Part shown: positions 25,238-33,884 of the stretch, one piece after another
Numbering within the stretch: the stretch's first letter is position 1
How the letters are laid out: the number at the start of each line of letters is the position of its first letter
Assembly: GCF_963664965.1 (NCBI RefSeq)
Contig: NZ_OY761823.1
Coordinates: forward strand, 692,001-756,000
DNA from: an uncultured Pseudodesulfovibrio sp.
GTDB lineage: Bacteria > Desulfobacterota > Desulfovibrionia > Desulfovibrionales > Desulfovibrionaceae
Reading direction: 5' to 3'
Length of the DNA stretch: 64,000 bases
Notes under the pieces: model-generated
What the model saw: only the letters and a program-made list of their open reading frames with translations
What the model was told of the DNA's origin: nothing
Database searches by the model: none
Program-made: the position numbers and the translations under genes

Positions 25238-27058
25238 CTACTTCATGGCGTATCGTTCAATTTTGCCCTTGTAGGCGACTACGCCATCCACGATGCCTCG
25301 GGCGAGGTATTGCAGATAGGCATCCGACTTGAGGCGCTTGGCCTCGGTGTAGTTGGTCAGATAACCGAGCTCGACAAGCACGGAAGGCATCTTCGCGCCC
25401 ATGAGTACGTAAAACGGCGCTTCGCGGGTGCCGTGGTTGTTGAGACGCCATCTCCGGCGCACACGGCTGATGGTGCTGCCCTGCACGTCCTTGGCGAGAT
25501 CACGGCTTTCCTTGATCTTGGAATTGACCATCAGGTCGGTGAGGATGAACTGAAGATCGGAAATGGAGCGGGGATCAACAGCATTTTCGCGGGCTGCGAT
25601 ACGCACGGCGTCCTTGCTTTTGGCAAGGTTCAGGCTGTAGGTCTCCAGCCCGTTGACCTTCTTGCTGCGGCTGGCGTTGCAGTGAATCGACAGGAACAGA
25701 TCGGCCTTCTTGACGTTGGCCATGGCAGTCCGCTGCTCAAGGGGAATGAAGATATCCTTGAGGCGGGTATACTGGACGTTGAAGCCCTTTTCCTTGAGCA
25801 TCTTGCCGACGATCTTGGCAAAACGGAGATTCACGTCCTTTTCGCGCAGGCCGTTGGCAACCGCGCCGGGGTCCTTGCCGCCGTGACCGGGGTCAAGCAT
25901 GATGGTCCGCACGGTCAAGCCGAGCTGCTCAAGCAGGTCTCCGGCCATCTTCTTGCTGCCGCGGGGCGGACGATATTTGCTGTTGGCAGTTGTTTTCTTG
26001 GCTGGCTGCTTGGCCTTGGCGACCGGCACGCTGCCGTCGGGCGCGTACACGTCGATGACGATACGGTACGGGTTCTCCAGCGGAAAGACCTTGTATTCCT
26101 GCATGGCAAGGAAATCGAGAACCACACGGGTGGTGTCCTTGTTGTACTGGCCGGTACGAATGGAACGCAGAATGCCGTCGGAAACAGTGGTTGCCGACTC
26201 TACGTCATGTCCGAGGCGGGAACCTGTCAGATCAAGATAAAGACGATGGGGACGATCCACGGCGGGGTTCGGGTCAAGCACCTGATAGCGGTACTTGACG
26301 CGGCCATCCAGTTCGAGGACCACACGGGTGTAGTCGTCGCTGGACTTGTAGCGGACCATGTCGAGATGCGCCAGACCGGAGGGGTCTTTCAACCTTCCGT
26401 TGCCATTGATCTTTTTCGAAGAGGCTTTCGCTTTTGAAGTCTTGGCCTTGACCGCGGCGGACTTGGCTGCTGCATCAAGAGACGAATGCTTGGGCTTTTT
26501 CCCAGAGACCGCGGCAATGGAACTGTCGTACTTGCCCAGTTTCCTGAGATACGCCTTGGCCTTTGCGTGCATGTCCGAACGGGGGTACTCGACGATGATT
26601 TTTGCCAGATCCCGGCGGGCGGCAGAGATTTCCTTGAGCCGACGCGCATACACATTGGCACGGCGGTACAGGCAGTCATCAGCCCAACCATGCCGGGGAT
26701 ACCGGCTGACCACACGCCCGAAGTAATCCACGGCACGCCGGAAATCCGATTTCAAGCCACTCTGGATGCCCAGCTCTTCATGCACCCGGCCTATGTAATA
26801 CAGGGACTTGGGAGCATACGAACCGTCCGGGTCCGCCTTGAGACAACGGGAAAAACTTTTCTCGACCTTCTGCCAATTGGAGCGGAATTTGGCCTTCTTG
26901 CGATTTTTGAGAAGGGCATGGAAGTCGGAATGGCCGACAATGAAATACGATTTTGCGGAAACCGCAGGCGCGGAGGAAGGACACAGGAAAAGCGCGGCCA
27001 GCGCCAGGAGCGCCAGTGTCGGAAGGATGCGGTTCACGGTCTTGTGAAACGATTTCAT
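25238..27058 (-). CDS. amiC: N-acetylmuramoyl-L-alanine amidase (AMIN + Amidase_3) with N-terminal TPR-like region
   Basis: The 606-residue exported protein has a signal peptide (KTVNRILPTLALLALAALFL). A helical TPR-like stretch at ~40-160 (SLYYIGRVHEELG, WADDCLYRRANVYARR) and a Lys/Ala-rich linker follow. The AMIN domain spans about 205-325, and the zinc amidase domain from ~370 has MLDPGHGGKDPGA, LFLSIHCNAS and VLVELGYLTN. It cleaves the amide between MurNAc and the stem peptide during cell separation; AMIN targets it to the septum or envelope. The TPR front is unusual compared with E. coli AmiC. The longer reading adds 30 residues before the signal peptide and is rejected. Confidence 0.9.
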   Translation of the reverse strand: MKSFHKTVNRILPTLALLALAALFLCPSSAPAVSAKSYFIVGHSDFHALLKNRKKAKFRSNWQKVEKSFSRCLKADPDGSYAPKSLYYIGRVHEELGIQSGLKSDFRRAVDYFGRVVSRYPRHGWADDCLYRRANVYARRLKEISAARRDLAKIIVEYPRSDMHAKAKAYLRKLGKYDSSIAAVSGKKPKHSSLDAAAKSAAVKAKTSKAKASSKKINGNGRLKDPSGLAHLDMVRYKSSDDYTRVVLELDGRVKYRYQVLDPNPAVDRPHRLYLDLTGSRLGHDVESATTVSDGILRSIRTGQYNKDTTRVVLDFLAMQEYKVFPLENPYRIVIDVYAPDGSVPVAKAKQPAKKTTANSKYRPPRGSKKMAGDLLEQLGLTVRTIMLDPGHGGKDPGAVANGLREKDVNLRFAKIVGKMLKEKGFNVQYTRLKDIFIPLEQRTAMANVKKADLFLSIHCNASRSKKVNGLETYSLNLAKSKDAVRIAARENAVDPRSISDLQFILTDLMVNSKIKESRDLAKDVQGSTISRVRRRWRLNNHGTREAPFYVLMGAKMPSVLVELGYLTNYTEAKRLKSDAYLQYLARGIVDGVVAYKGKIERYAMK

Positions 27059-27230
27059 ACGGTACGTTCGTCGGGCTTTTGTCGATTTTCCCCAGTTACG
27101 CAAAAAGCGCACAAGGGCCCACGTGTGAAGCCTACAGTTTGGCTGCATTTTTCAGAAAAATCTAAAAAAAGTCCAGAAAAGAATGCGGGCATTGTGGAGA
27201 AAATCGTTTTTTTTGCACCAAAAATACGAA

Positions 27231-27983
27231 TCAGGCCATTCCGCTCGTGAGCCATTCGGCCCAGTCGTCACGGCCATTCTCCGCAGCCATGCGCGAAACC
27301 GCTTGCCAGTCGTACTCCACGGACACGAATTTCGCTTCCCATGCGCCGCCGGAGCGCGTGAGCACCGCGTATCTGGCGTGCGGGGAACCGCTGGCCATGG
27401 CGTGTGGCGGTGAATCGTCGTCATAGGCGGGCAACCCGACACTGCCGGGATTGACAACCGTGATGCCGCCGCATTGCACCAGTCCCGGATAATGGCTGTG
27501 ACCGGCGAGGACAAGTGAGCAACCCTCTGCCGATGGAAGCAGGTCGCGTTCGATGTCACGACAATCTCTCATGACAGGCAGGCCGGTGGACACGTCTTCA
27601 AGCAGGTAGGCGGAGTCGTTGTCAGGCGTGCCGTGGCAGAGCAGGACATCCCCGTCCACCCGGCAGGACGCCGGGAGAGAACGCAACCAAGCCATTCCTT
27701 CACTGCCGAGAGCATTCACAGCCGCCGTGTATACGGGCAGCTTTTCCCACTGCGGCCCGCCCTCCAGAAGCAGCCTGTCCTGATTGCCGAGCACGGTGGG
27801 GATATCCATCTCCCGGAGTATGAGCCACGTCCCACCGGGATCAAGCGGACCGTAAAACGTGTCCCCGAGATTGACGAATCGCGTCAGCCCCCGCGCCCGG
27901 GCATCGGCAAGGACCGCCTCAAGGGCAAGGGCATTGCCATGGATATCGGCCAATACGGCCAGTGACTCGGTCGTTGCATGCAT
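27231..27983 (-). CDS. Calcineurin-like metallophosphoesterase (YfcE/MJ0936-like)
   Basis: The 250-residue protein has the dinuclear metal-site motifs in order: LADIHGN (Asp13, His15), NLGDTFYG, LGNQD, LLCHGTPDND and LAGHSHYPG. VVNPGSVGLP near the end is typical of the YfcE/MJ0936 group of cytoplasmic phosphodiesterases. The physiological substrate is not known for most members. ATG 27983 is preceded by AAGGG. It is divergent from the sigma-28-linked gene to the right. Confidence 0.88.
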   Translation of the reverse strand: MHATTESLAVLADIHGNALALEAVLADARARGLTRFVNLGDTFYGPLDPGGTWLILREMDIPTVLGNQDRLLLEGGPQWEKLPVYTAAVNALGSEGMAWLRSLPASCRVDGDVLLCHGTPDNDSAYLLEDVSTGLPVMRDCRDIERDLLPSAEGCSLVLAGHSHYPGLVQCGGITVVNPGSVGLPAYDDDSPPHAMASGSPHARYAVLTRSGGAWEAKFVSVEYDWQAVSRMAAENGRDDWAEWLTSGMA

Positions 27984-28065
27984 TCAACAACCCTTCTCTA
28001 AAATCTGACATTTTGCAAGGTGCGGACATGTCCCAGCTTCGCCCTTTTTTTATGCGCGTCCTCTG

Positions 28066-28092
28066 TAAAGTCTTTTGCGGAACCGACGATAA
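28066..28092 (+). promoter_or_regulatory. Sigma-28 (FliA)-type promoter
   Basis: TAAAGTCT (28066-28073), 11 bases, then GACGATAA (28085-28092). The flagellar sigma-28 consensus is TAAAGTTT-N11-GCCGATAA, so 14 of 16 positions match with the exact spacer. The transcript would begin near 28099. Confidence 0.7.
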
Positions 28093-28135
28093 GACTTGCA
28101 TGATAATCTCCGGAAGCCATCTGAATTACGGATTC

Positions 28136-28966
28136 ATGCAGCAGTTGCAGGCGCAGAAGAATCAGGGTGCCAACCTTGGTTCTGCGGCGTCTTTATTGCA
28201 GGATTCCGTTGGGATGCGCCTCGGAAAGGGACTCAACGTCAGTAAGGCAAAAACCGAACTGCCCGACGTGGCCCCGCAGGAAGTCCATGCCCAGCAGGGG
28301 CAGCTTCCCGAAAAAGCGCCGGAAACGCTCGGCCAGACCGTTGCCAACGAAATCGTGCGGCGCATGGACGTCGCTACAGACGAAAACGGTCAGCCCAAGG
28401 ACGTTTCCGGGCTCCGCCATTCCATCGGGTCCACGGTCGACTGGATTCGTGACCGTTTCGGCGACGAGACCGCTGCCGCCGCATCCGGCATGATTCTCGG
28501 TTCATCCGGTTCCAAGGTCACGGAAGACTCGCTCGGTGACGGGTTCCTGAATGCGCTGAAGTTCATTGACCGCAATCACGGGTATGCCGCAGGCGACGAG
28601 ACCATCAGCCGTTTCAACAACGGCATCAATACGGAACTCAACTCCTATTTCGACAACGGAAAGTCCGAACTCTTCCACGTCGCTGCCGCGCCCTCCGTGG
28701 ACCAGCCGTCCGCAACGCAGGACATCTCCATGCGCCTGTTCACGCGGGCCGTGCAATCCACCGGAAATTCCAAGGACACCAAGTCCGCCAGTCAGGAACT
28801 GCTCGATTCCCTCAAAAAGGAACTCGACCAGACCGCCGAACTCCAGAACCTCGCTTCACAGCTCGAAGCCGAGTTCAACCCGCTGGCCAACGCCTCCAAC
28901 GCCATGGCCGCCTACCAGTCATACGGCACCATCCCCGCCCCCCAGTTCACCAGCCTGTCCGTTTAG
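28136..28966 (+). CDS. Protein of unknown function under a predicted flagellar sigma-28 promoter
   Basis: I do not recognise this 276-residue protein. The N-terminus is rich in Gln, Ala and Leu (MQQLQAQKNQGANLGSAASL) without a signal peptide. The middle has RHSIGSTVDWIRDRFGDETAAAASGMILG, and the C-terminal third is a predicted amphipathic helix (SQELLDSLKKELDQ, AELQNLASQLEAEFNPLANA) ending in a short Pro/Phe tail. It has no Cys and no membrane helix. Start choice: 28136 gives a ~37-base leader from the sigma-28 start; ATG 28100 would be leaderless, and ATG 28028 has AAGGTG but lies before the promoter. Control by FliA suggests a late flagellar or secreted motility role; this is inference. Confidence 0.7.
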   Translation: MQQLQAQKNQGANLGSAASLLQDSVGMRLGKGLNVSKAKTELPDVAPQEVHAQQGQLPEKAPETLGQTVANEIVRRMDVATDENGQPKDVSGLRHSIGSTVDWIRDRFGDETAAAASGMILGSSGSKVTEDSLGDGFLNALKFIDRNHGYAAGDETISRFNNGINTELNSYFDNGKSELFHVAAAPSVDQPSATQDISMRLFTRAVQSTGNSKDTKSASQELLDSLKKELDQTAELQNLASQLEAEFNPLANASNAMAAYQSYGTIPAPQFTSLSV

Positions 28967-29283
28967 GACACAGGGACGCCTTTCAGGACATCTCCGCATG
29001 GCGCGGCAAATGATGAGCGCCTGAAAACAGCTGCACCCTTTGCGTGCGTCTGTCGGTTTCTTCCGCCGTCCCGTCATTGTGCGTGAACGCCTGCGCAAAA
29101 TCACTGCGCACATTACCCGCCTGTGAATTGCAAAAAATAAAAGCTCAGGGCCGCGAATTATGCATAAACTGAAAATAATGGCGGAAAAACCCCGTTCAAT
29201 TGATCTGGATCAACACTTTGTTTGATTCAGCGTGTTACGCTTCAATATCCGTGATTAACCCAACAGCCTACAGGAGTGAAAAC
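28967..29283. other. Intergenic region upstream of the molybdoenzyme operon
   Basis: This 317-bp stretch has no credible gene. Its left half shows nothing clear, and no terminator is visible after the sigma-28-linked gene. Its right half, from about 29140, is A/T-rich and holds the FNR-type site and promoter described separately. Confidence 0.6.
29200..29241 (+). promoter_or_regulatory. FNR-type box with class II promoter
   Basis: TTGATCTGGATCAA (29200-29213) is a perfect FNR consensus palindrome (TTGAT-N4-ATCAA). A TACGCT hexamer lies at 29236-29241. The start would fall at about 29248, putting the palindrome centre at -41.5, the classic activating position. HcpR-type regulators have related sites, so the exact regulator is open. 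Confidence 0.7.
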
Positions 29284-29505
29284 ATGTCGAAGAAAATCAA
29301 TGTAATATGCCCTTATTGCGAGGCTTCGGAAGAGCATCCCGCTCCCGCAGATTATGCCCCCAGATATCTGACCTGCGGAACATGCGGCAAAAGGTTCATC
29401 ATGGAGCCGACCGCCTCCGGACATGACGTATATCGTGACGGAGAAGCCCCCTGCTGCAGCGATCCCGACTGCAAGGCCATCGAGATGGGGGCCGGGGACG
29501 ACTAG
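29284..29505 (+). CDS. Small cysteine-rich zinc-ribbon-like protein
   Basis: The 73-residue protein has two CxxC pairs, ICPYC at residues 9-13 and CGTCGK, forming a probable zinc ribbon or rubredoxin-like knuckle. A C-terminal cluster CCSDPDC could bind a further metal. There is no signal peptide. The ATG at 29284 is preceded by AGGAG with good spacing. It is the first gene after the FNR-type box and lies 74 bp before the TorD-molybdoenzyme fusion, with which it should be cotranscribed. A role in maturation of or electron transfer to that enzyme is plausible but unproven. Confidence 0.75.
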   Translation: MSKKINVICPYCEASEEHPAPADYAPRYLTCGTCGKRFIMEPTASGHDVYRDGEAPCCSDPDCKAIEMGAGDD

Positions 29506-29579
29506 GCCTGAGCTGAATGAATCCCCGGCACTGTTCTCCGGGCAAGAGTCATCAACACAACTTGCAAGGGAGGTATGCC

Positions 29580-32354
29580 GTGTCTAAGGAACATGACAAG
29601 CAGCATTCTGGCATGTGCCGTTTTCTTTCGGTGCTGCTCCGAGACGAGCCGACACAGCAGATCGTCGCAGCCATGGCTGATCCGGCATTCGCCGATTCTT
29701 TCGGAACTGCCTTGAAAGAGGCCGGAAATGCGAACTGGATTCAGACCGCGACACTTCTTGAAGAGGCCTTTGCCGACACAGGGCCGGAAAACGTGTACCG
29801 CCAGCTGCGCTTCGAATATGCCGACATGTTTCTCGGGGTCGGCGTGGACCCCGTGTTCCCCTATGAGAGCGTGCACCTGACCGGACTGCCGCTGGTGCGC
29901 CAGAAGAATGTCTTTGAACTCCGGGCCCTCTACCGCGAGGCAGGCGTGCGTCCCAATCCGCAGTACGCGGACCTCGAGGAACACATCGCCGTTGAACTGG
30001 AATTCCTTGCCCACTGCCTTGAAAACGAGCTCGATGCCGGGGCGGAAGGAATCTTGGGACGGCTGCAGGAGTGGGGACCAAAGTTCTTCGACCACCTGTA
30101 CCAGCGGGCGGAGTCGCCCTTTTACCGCGCCGCGGCGAAGCTCGGACTGGGATACCTCGCTCTGGCGGACGAAGGCGCTTCCCTTCCCGGGGCGCTTGCC
30201 GATTCGCTCGCCATGCTTCCCTTGGGGGACGGCCTGACGACCTTGGCCGGGGGCGCGACCCCTCCGCTTCCCGACACGGCGATTCCCACCCATTGCTACA
30301 CATGCGGCGCATTGTGCGGCATGACCGCCAAGCTTTCCGACGGCGTCCTGACAGGAACCGTGGGATTGCCCGGCGACCCCAAGGGTGCAGGCAAGCTCTG
30401 TCCAAAGGGCGGCTCGGCTCCCAAACACGTCTATTCGGCATATCGGCTCAAGGCCCCGCTGGTAAAGGAAGACGGACGGTTCCGGAAAGCCGGCTGGGAC
30501 GAGGCCCTTGACCGCATGGCTGACGGCATCAGGAGCATTCCCGAAGGAAAGCTCGCGTACTTCCGGGGCAACGACTTCTGCAACTGGATTCATGAGGCCC
30601 TGTTCGGCGCGCTGGGGTGTCCCAAAGGAACCCACCGGACCATGTGCGACAACTCCAACCGCATGTGGAATGAACACACGCAGAACGACAAGCGGCCTTG
30701 GATCAATTACGAGGGAAGCGACTATATCCTTCATTTCGGCATGAACGAACTGGCCACCAGCTACGGCCAGCGAAAGACCGCCGGTTTGAAGAACGCCCTC
30801 AAGAACGGCGCCAAGCTCGTCGTATTCGACCCACGCAAGAGTGAAACCGCGGCCAAGGCTTCGGAATGGATACCTCTCAAGCCCGCCACCGACGGTGCCG
30901 TGGCCATGGCCATGGCTTGGGTCATCGTGACCGAGAACCTCTACGACAGGACGTTCGTCGCCAAGTGGACCGAAGGCTTTGACCGGTTCAAGGCGCGTCT
31001 CCTCGGCGAGGAGGACGGCGTCGCCCGTACGCCGGAATGGGCGGAGGCGATCAGCGACGTGCCTGCCGAGACTATCGCCCGCATCGCCCGCGAATTCGCC
31101 GGGGCCAAGGCCAAGGGAGCGATTTCGTGGACCGGACTGGCCCAGAACCCGAACGGGCACTGGAGCACCGGGGCGGTTCAGTCCCTGAACACCCTGTGCG
31201 GCACCCATGACGCGCCCGGTGGACCGGGGCTGATCTTCAAGCGCAAGCTTTCGAGCGCATGGGGTGAAGGTCAGGCCAAGCCTGAAGCCAAATCCGCGCC
31301 TAAGGTGGACAACTTCGGCCTGTGGAGCGGCTGGTCGCCGGCCCGACTTCAAGCCAATGTGGAGGAAGGCAAGATCGAAGGCATGGTCATGTACTGGGGA
31401 GACCCCGCACTGACGGCGGGCAACTCCGAAGCTGAGACCAAGGGCATCGAGGCCATGCGCTTTGCCGGAGGCATTGAGGCCTTCATGTGCGACAGCGCCC
31501 TGCTTTTCGACGTGCTGCTTCCCGACGCCACATGGCTGGAGCAGGCGCAGGTCAAGCAGGACTGGCTCTATGATGCCTTTATCGGCTACTTCGCCGAGGT
31601 CGTGCCGCCCATGTACGACAGCAAGCCCATCTGGGAAATCACCCGGCTGCTCGCCGGGAAGCTGGGGCTGGGCGAATTCTTCCCTTGGGACAATCTGGAC
31701 GACGCCTTCCGCAACCAGCTTCGCGGCACAGGCGTCGAACTGGACGAACTCAAGGAACAGGGATTCGTCATCACCGACCCCGCGGAATATCGCAAGTACG
31801 AGAAGTGGGGAGGCTGCAATCCTCCGGAAGGCTATGGCTCCTCGGGCAAGAGCCGAAGCGGCAAGTTCTGCTTCGTCAACCCGGTGAGCGATGAAAAGGG
31901 CCTCGACCCCATGCCCGATTACAAGGCGCCTGACCCGGAATTCGCGCCGGACGAAGAGTATCCCTTCGTGTTCGGAAACTTCCGCTTCTTCCAGCATGAG
32001 CACTGCTCGACCTTCAACAACTACCAGCTGATGAAGCTCAAGCCGACCAACCCGCTGTGGATGAACGAAGACGACGCCGCGCGGCTGGGACTGGTAGAGG
32101 GCGACACGGTCCGCCTCATCTCGCCGTGGGGCAGCTGCCGGGCGAAGCTGCATCCGACGCCGGACATCAGCCACGGCGTGCTCGGAGCCGCGGGCGGGTA
32201 TGGACACAAGCGCGGACTGGAGGCCGATCCCAAGTATCCCGACATGGGCGGAGTGAACATCCCCGGCGCGCTGATGCCGCCGAACGTGACGGAGCCTACC
32301 GGGGGTACGCCGCTCCTGAAATTCATCAAGTGCAAAATTGAAAAGGCGTCGTAA
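29580..32354 (+). CDS. TorD-like chaperone fused to a molybdopterin oxidoreductase
   Basis: The 924-residue protein has two parts. Residues ~10-220 are a TorD-type chaperone domain (RQLRFEYADMFLGVGVDPVFPYESV, then DLEEHIAVELEFLAHCLENEL). From ~236 it is a DMSO-reductase-family enzyme with an N-terminal [4Fe-4S] motif C239-x2-C242-x3-C246-x27-C274. RTMCDNSNR supplies Cys356 as the probable Mo ligand, and a C-terminal cofactor-binding domain has PTNPLWMNEDDAARLGLVEGDTVRL. There is no Tat signal, so it should stay in the cytoplasm. A Cys ligand with this FeS motif resembles the thiosulfate/polysulfide/tetrathionate reductase group, but the substrate is not readable. No FeS subunit or membrane anchor follows. 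GTG 29580 is chosen over ATG 29517 because GGGAGG precedes it. Confidence 0.88.
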   Translation: MSKEHDKQHSGMCRFLSVLLRDEPTQQIVAAMADPAFADSFGTALKEAGNANWIQTATLLEEAFADTGPENVYRQLRFEYADMFLGVGVDPVFPYESVHLTGLPLVRQKNVFELRALYREAGVRPNPQYADLEEHIAVELEFLAHCLENELDAGAEGILGRLQEWGPKFFDHLYQRAESPFYRAAAKLGLGYLALADEGASLPGALADSLAMLPLGDGLTTLAGGATPPLPDTAIPTHCYTCGALCGMTAKLSDGVLTGTVGLPGDPKGAGKLCPKGGSAPKHVYSAYRLKAPLVKEDGRFRKAGWDEALDRMADGIRSIPEGKLAYFRGNDFCNWIHEALFGALGCPKGTHRTMCDNSNRMWNEHTQNDKRPWINYEGSDYILHFGMNELATSYGQRKTAGLKNALKNGAKLVVFDPRKSETAAKASEWIPLKPATDGAVAMAMAWVIVTENLYDRTFVAKWTEGFDRFKARLLGEEDGVARTPEWAEAISDVPAETIARIAREFAGAKAKGAISWTGLAQNPNGHWSTGAVQSLNTLCGTHDAPGGPGLIFKRKLSSAWGEGQAKPEAKSAPKVDNFGLWSGWSPARLQANVEEGKIEGMVMYWGDPALTAGNSEAETKGIEAMRFAGGIEAFMCDSALLFDVLLPDATWLEQAQVKQDWLYDAFIGYFAEVVPPMYDSKPIWEITRLLAGKLGLGEFFPWDNLDDAFRNQLRGTGVELDELKEQGFVITDPAEYRKYEKWGGCNPPEGYGSSGKSRSGKFCFVNPVSDEKGLDPMPDYKAPDPEFAPDEEYPFVFGNFRFFQHEHCSTFNNYQLMKLKPTNPLWMNEDDAARLGLVEGDTVRLISPWGSCRAKLHPTPDISHGVLGAAGGYGHKRGLEADPKYPDMGGVNIPGALMPPNVTEPTGGTPLLKFIKCKIEKAS

Positions 32355-32365
32355 GACACCCTCCT

Positions 32366-32415
32366 CGGGAAGCGGGGCCTTGTCGATGGCGTGCGACCAC
32401 GGCCCCGGCTTCCCG
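32366..32415 (+). terminator. Long stem-loop after the molybdoenzyme
   Basis: CGGGAAGCGGGGCC (32366-32379) pairs with GGCCCCGGCTTCCCG (32401-32415) with one bulged G and a 21-base loop. No T-run follows, so it may block exonucleases or act with Rho rather than as a simple terminator. Confidence 0.45.
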
Positions 32416-32582
32416 GTCCGGCAGGGCTTGCAGGCACCGGCAGGCCGCTGACAGGACCAATACATGTTCACTCGTTCCGGCCTGCCGATCGGGATTGAAA
32501 AATCCCCATTACGCGAGTCCGGGAGGGGGGTGAACAGCCTTTTGGGACGTCACGTCCGAAACAGGCGGACCGCCTTCTCCCC

Positions 32583-33302
32583 TTACCCGACTTTCACACC
32601 CACGCGGACGGAAGCGTCGATTCGGTTGAGGAGGATTGTGGCGTTGGTTTTTTCGAGGTATTCGTCCACGGCTTTTCGCGCACCCTGATAGTATCCGTAG
32701 TCATCGATGATGAGCACCCCGCCGATGGCGAGGCGCGGATACAGGGTTTCGAGTTCATGGGCAGTGGATCGGTAGAGATCGGTATCAAGCCGCAGCAGGG
32801 CTATTTGTTCGGGCGCGGCATCGGGCAGGGTGTCCTCGACCAGTCCTTTGACAAAGAGGAAGTTTTCTTCGGGATACCCGGTCTGGAACACGTTTTTGCG
32901 AACGTCTTCCAACGGGCCGCCGTAACCCCACTTGGTTCCGCGTTGCTGATGCTGGCTCCAGACGGGATGCGAGCTGGTGCCGTTCCAGTCCATGTCCACA
33001 GGGTCGGGTTCGGGCACACCGTCAAAGGTGTCGAAGAGGTGAAGCTTTCGCGTGGTGTCGCCGAAACGGGCAAGCGCCATGGCCGCGAGCATGACCGATC
33101 CGCCGCGCCAGACGCCGCATTCGACGATGTCGCCGGGGATATCGCGGGTCACAACGTATTCAACGGCCTTGTACAGACCGTAGAACGGTTCGATGCCGCG
33201 CTGTATTGTCAGCGAATATTCGGCACACCGTGCGGCAATGGCCGCGAAATCGCGATCATTGATATCCTTGTATTCGACGTCACTGGAAATCCGGACTTTC
33301 AT
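32583..33302 (-). CDS. TylF/MycF-type SAM-dependent O-methyltransferase
   Basis: The 239-residue protein has the TylF pattern: IPGDIVECGVWRGGSVMLAA for SAM binding, LHLFDTFDGVPEP, LRLDTDLYRSTAHELETLYPRL and GGVLIIDDYG near the metal-binding acids. Founding members methylate sugar hydroxyls of macrolides using Mg2+. Bacterial chromosomal copies often modify surface glycans, which suits this window, although it lies ~7 kb from the CDP-sugar operon. ATG 33302 follows GAGG at 7 bp; the longer reading adds seven residues. Confidence 0.88.
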   Translation of the reverse strand: MKVRISSDVEYKDINDRDFAAIAARCAEYSLTIQRGIEPFYGLYKAVEYVVTRDIPGDIVECGVWRGGSVMLAAMALARFGDTTRKLHLFDTFDGVPEPDPVDMDWNGTSSHPVWSQHQQRGTKWGYGGPLEDVRKNVFQTGYPEENFLFVKGLVEDTLPDAAPEQIALLRLDTDLYRSTAHELETLYPRLAIGGVLIIDDYGYYQGARKAVDEYLEKTNATILLNRIDASVRVGVKVG

Positions 33303-33367
33303 GCGTACCTCGGAGGTTTCCAAGGATATACGCAGGATTCACCATGGTTTCAAGATGGCACCGGAAT

Positions 33368-33694
33368 TTACTGCGTCGCGGCCTTCTCTTCCTTGCGGAA
33401 TCCCCAATGCCCGTCAGGGATTTCCAGATACATGGACTCGACACTGGAACCCTGCACCTGAATCATCATGCCGAGCCGGTTGCTCTCTTCATGCCAGAAG
33501 AGTTGCTGCACCAGACTTTCGCGAAGCATGTCATAGGGCAGGCCGTAGCTGATGCACAGGGCGCGCAACTGCCGTCCTATGGAAATCTGGATGTCCCGGC
33601 TGATCCAGACATCGGTGATGGTGACCGAATAGGTCTTTTCCGGGTTCCAGCCCAGAGCCTTGACGTGCTGAGTCTGCTCACTGGTCAAAATCAT
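33368..33694 (-). CDS. Small conserved-looking protein of unknown function
   Basis: I do not recognise this 108-residue cytoplasmic protein. It has a mixed composition (LTSEQTQHVKALGWNPEK, QISIGRQLRALCISYGL, MLRESLVQQLFWHEESNR) with no signal peptide, membrane helix or metal motif. The ATG at 33694 is preceded by GGAGG at a good distance, so expression is likely. It lies between the TylF-type gene and a nucleotide cyclase, all on the minus strand, but gaps on both sides (65 and 190 bp) give no firm operon link. Confidence 0.65.
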   Translation of the reverse strand: MILTSEQTQHVKALGWNPEKTYSVTITDVWISRDIQISIGRQLRALCISYGLPYDMLRESLVQQLFWHEESNRLGMMIQVQGSSVESMYLEIPDGHWGFRKEEKAATQ

Positions 33695-33884
33695 GACAAC
33701 CTCCATTGGCCGGTGTCAAAGGCTCGGAAGGTCGGGGAAGGCGTGATAATCAGGAAGGATACAGGCGGGAATATAGGCCTGTGGAAGCATGTGGCGCGGT
33801 GGCGGTGACCGTCCGGTGCCAGACGTTTTTTCCCTTGCAGAAAGGGGTGCGGGAACCGTGCCAATCGGGGCAGTTCACCTTGTT

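Noticed and set aside
28028-28135. ATG 28028 with AAGGTG as start of the sigma-28-linked gene
   Set aside because: The predicted sigma-28 promoter lies inside this extension, and the extra residues (Cys and Phe rich) do not look like the rest of the protein. Kept only as an alternative if the promoter call is wrong.
29502-32471. 989-codon open frame on the minus strand opposite the molybdoenzyme
   Set aside because: It is a codon-bias shadow of the real gene: the translated sequence is unstructured, rich in Gly, His and Arg, with no motif or ribosome site, while the plus strand shows conserved enzyme motifs throughout.
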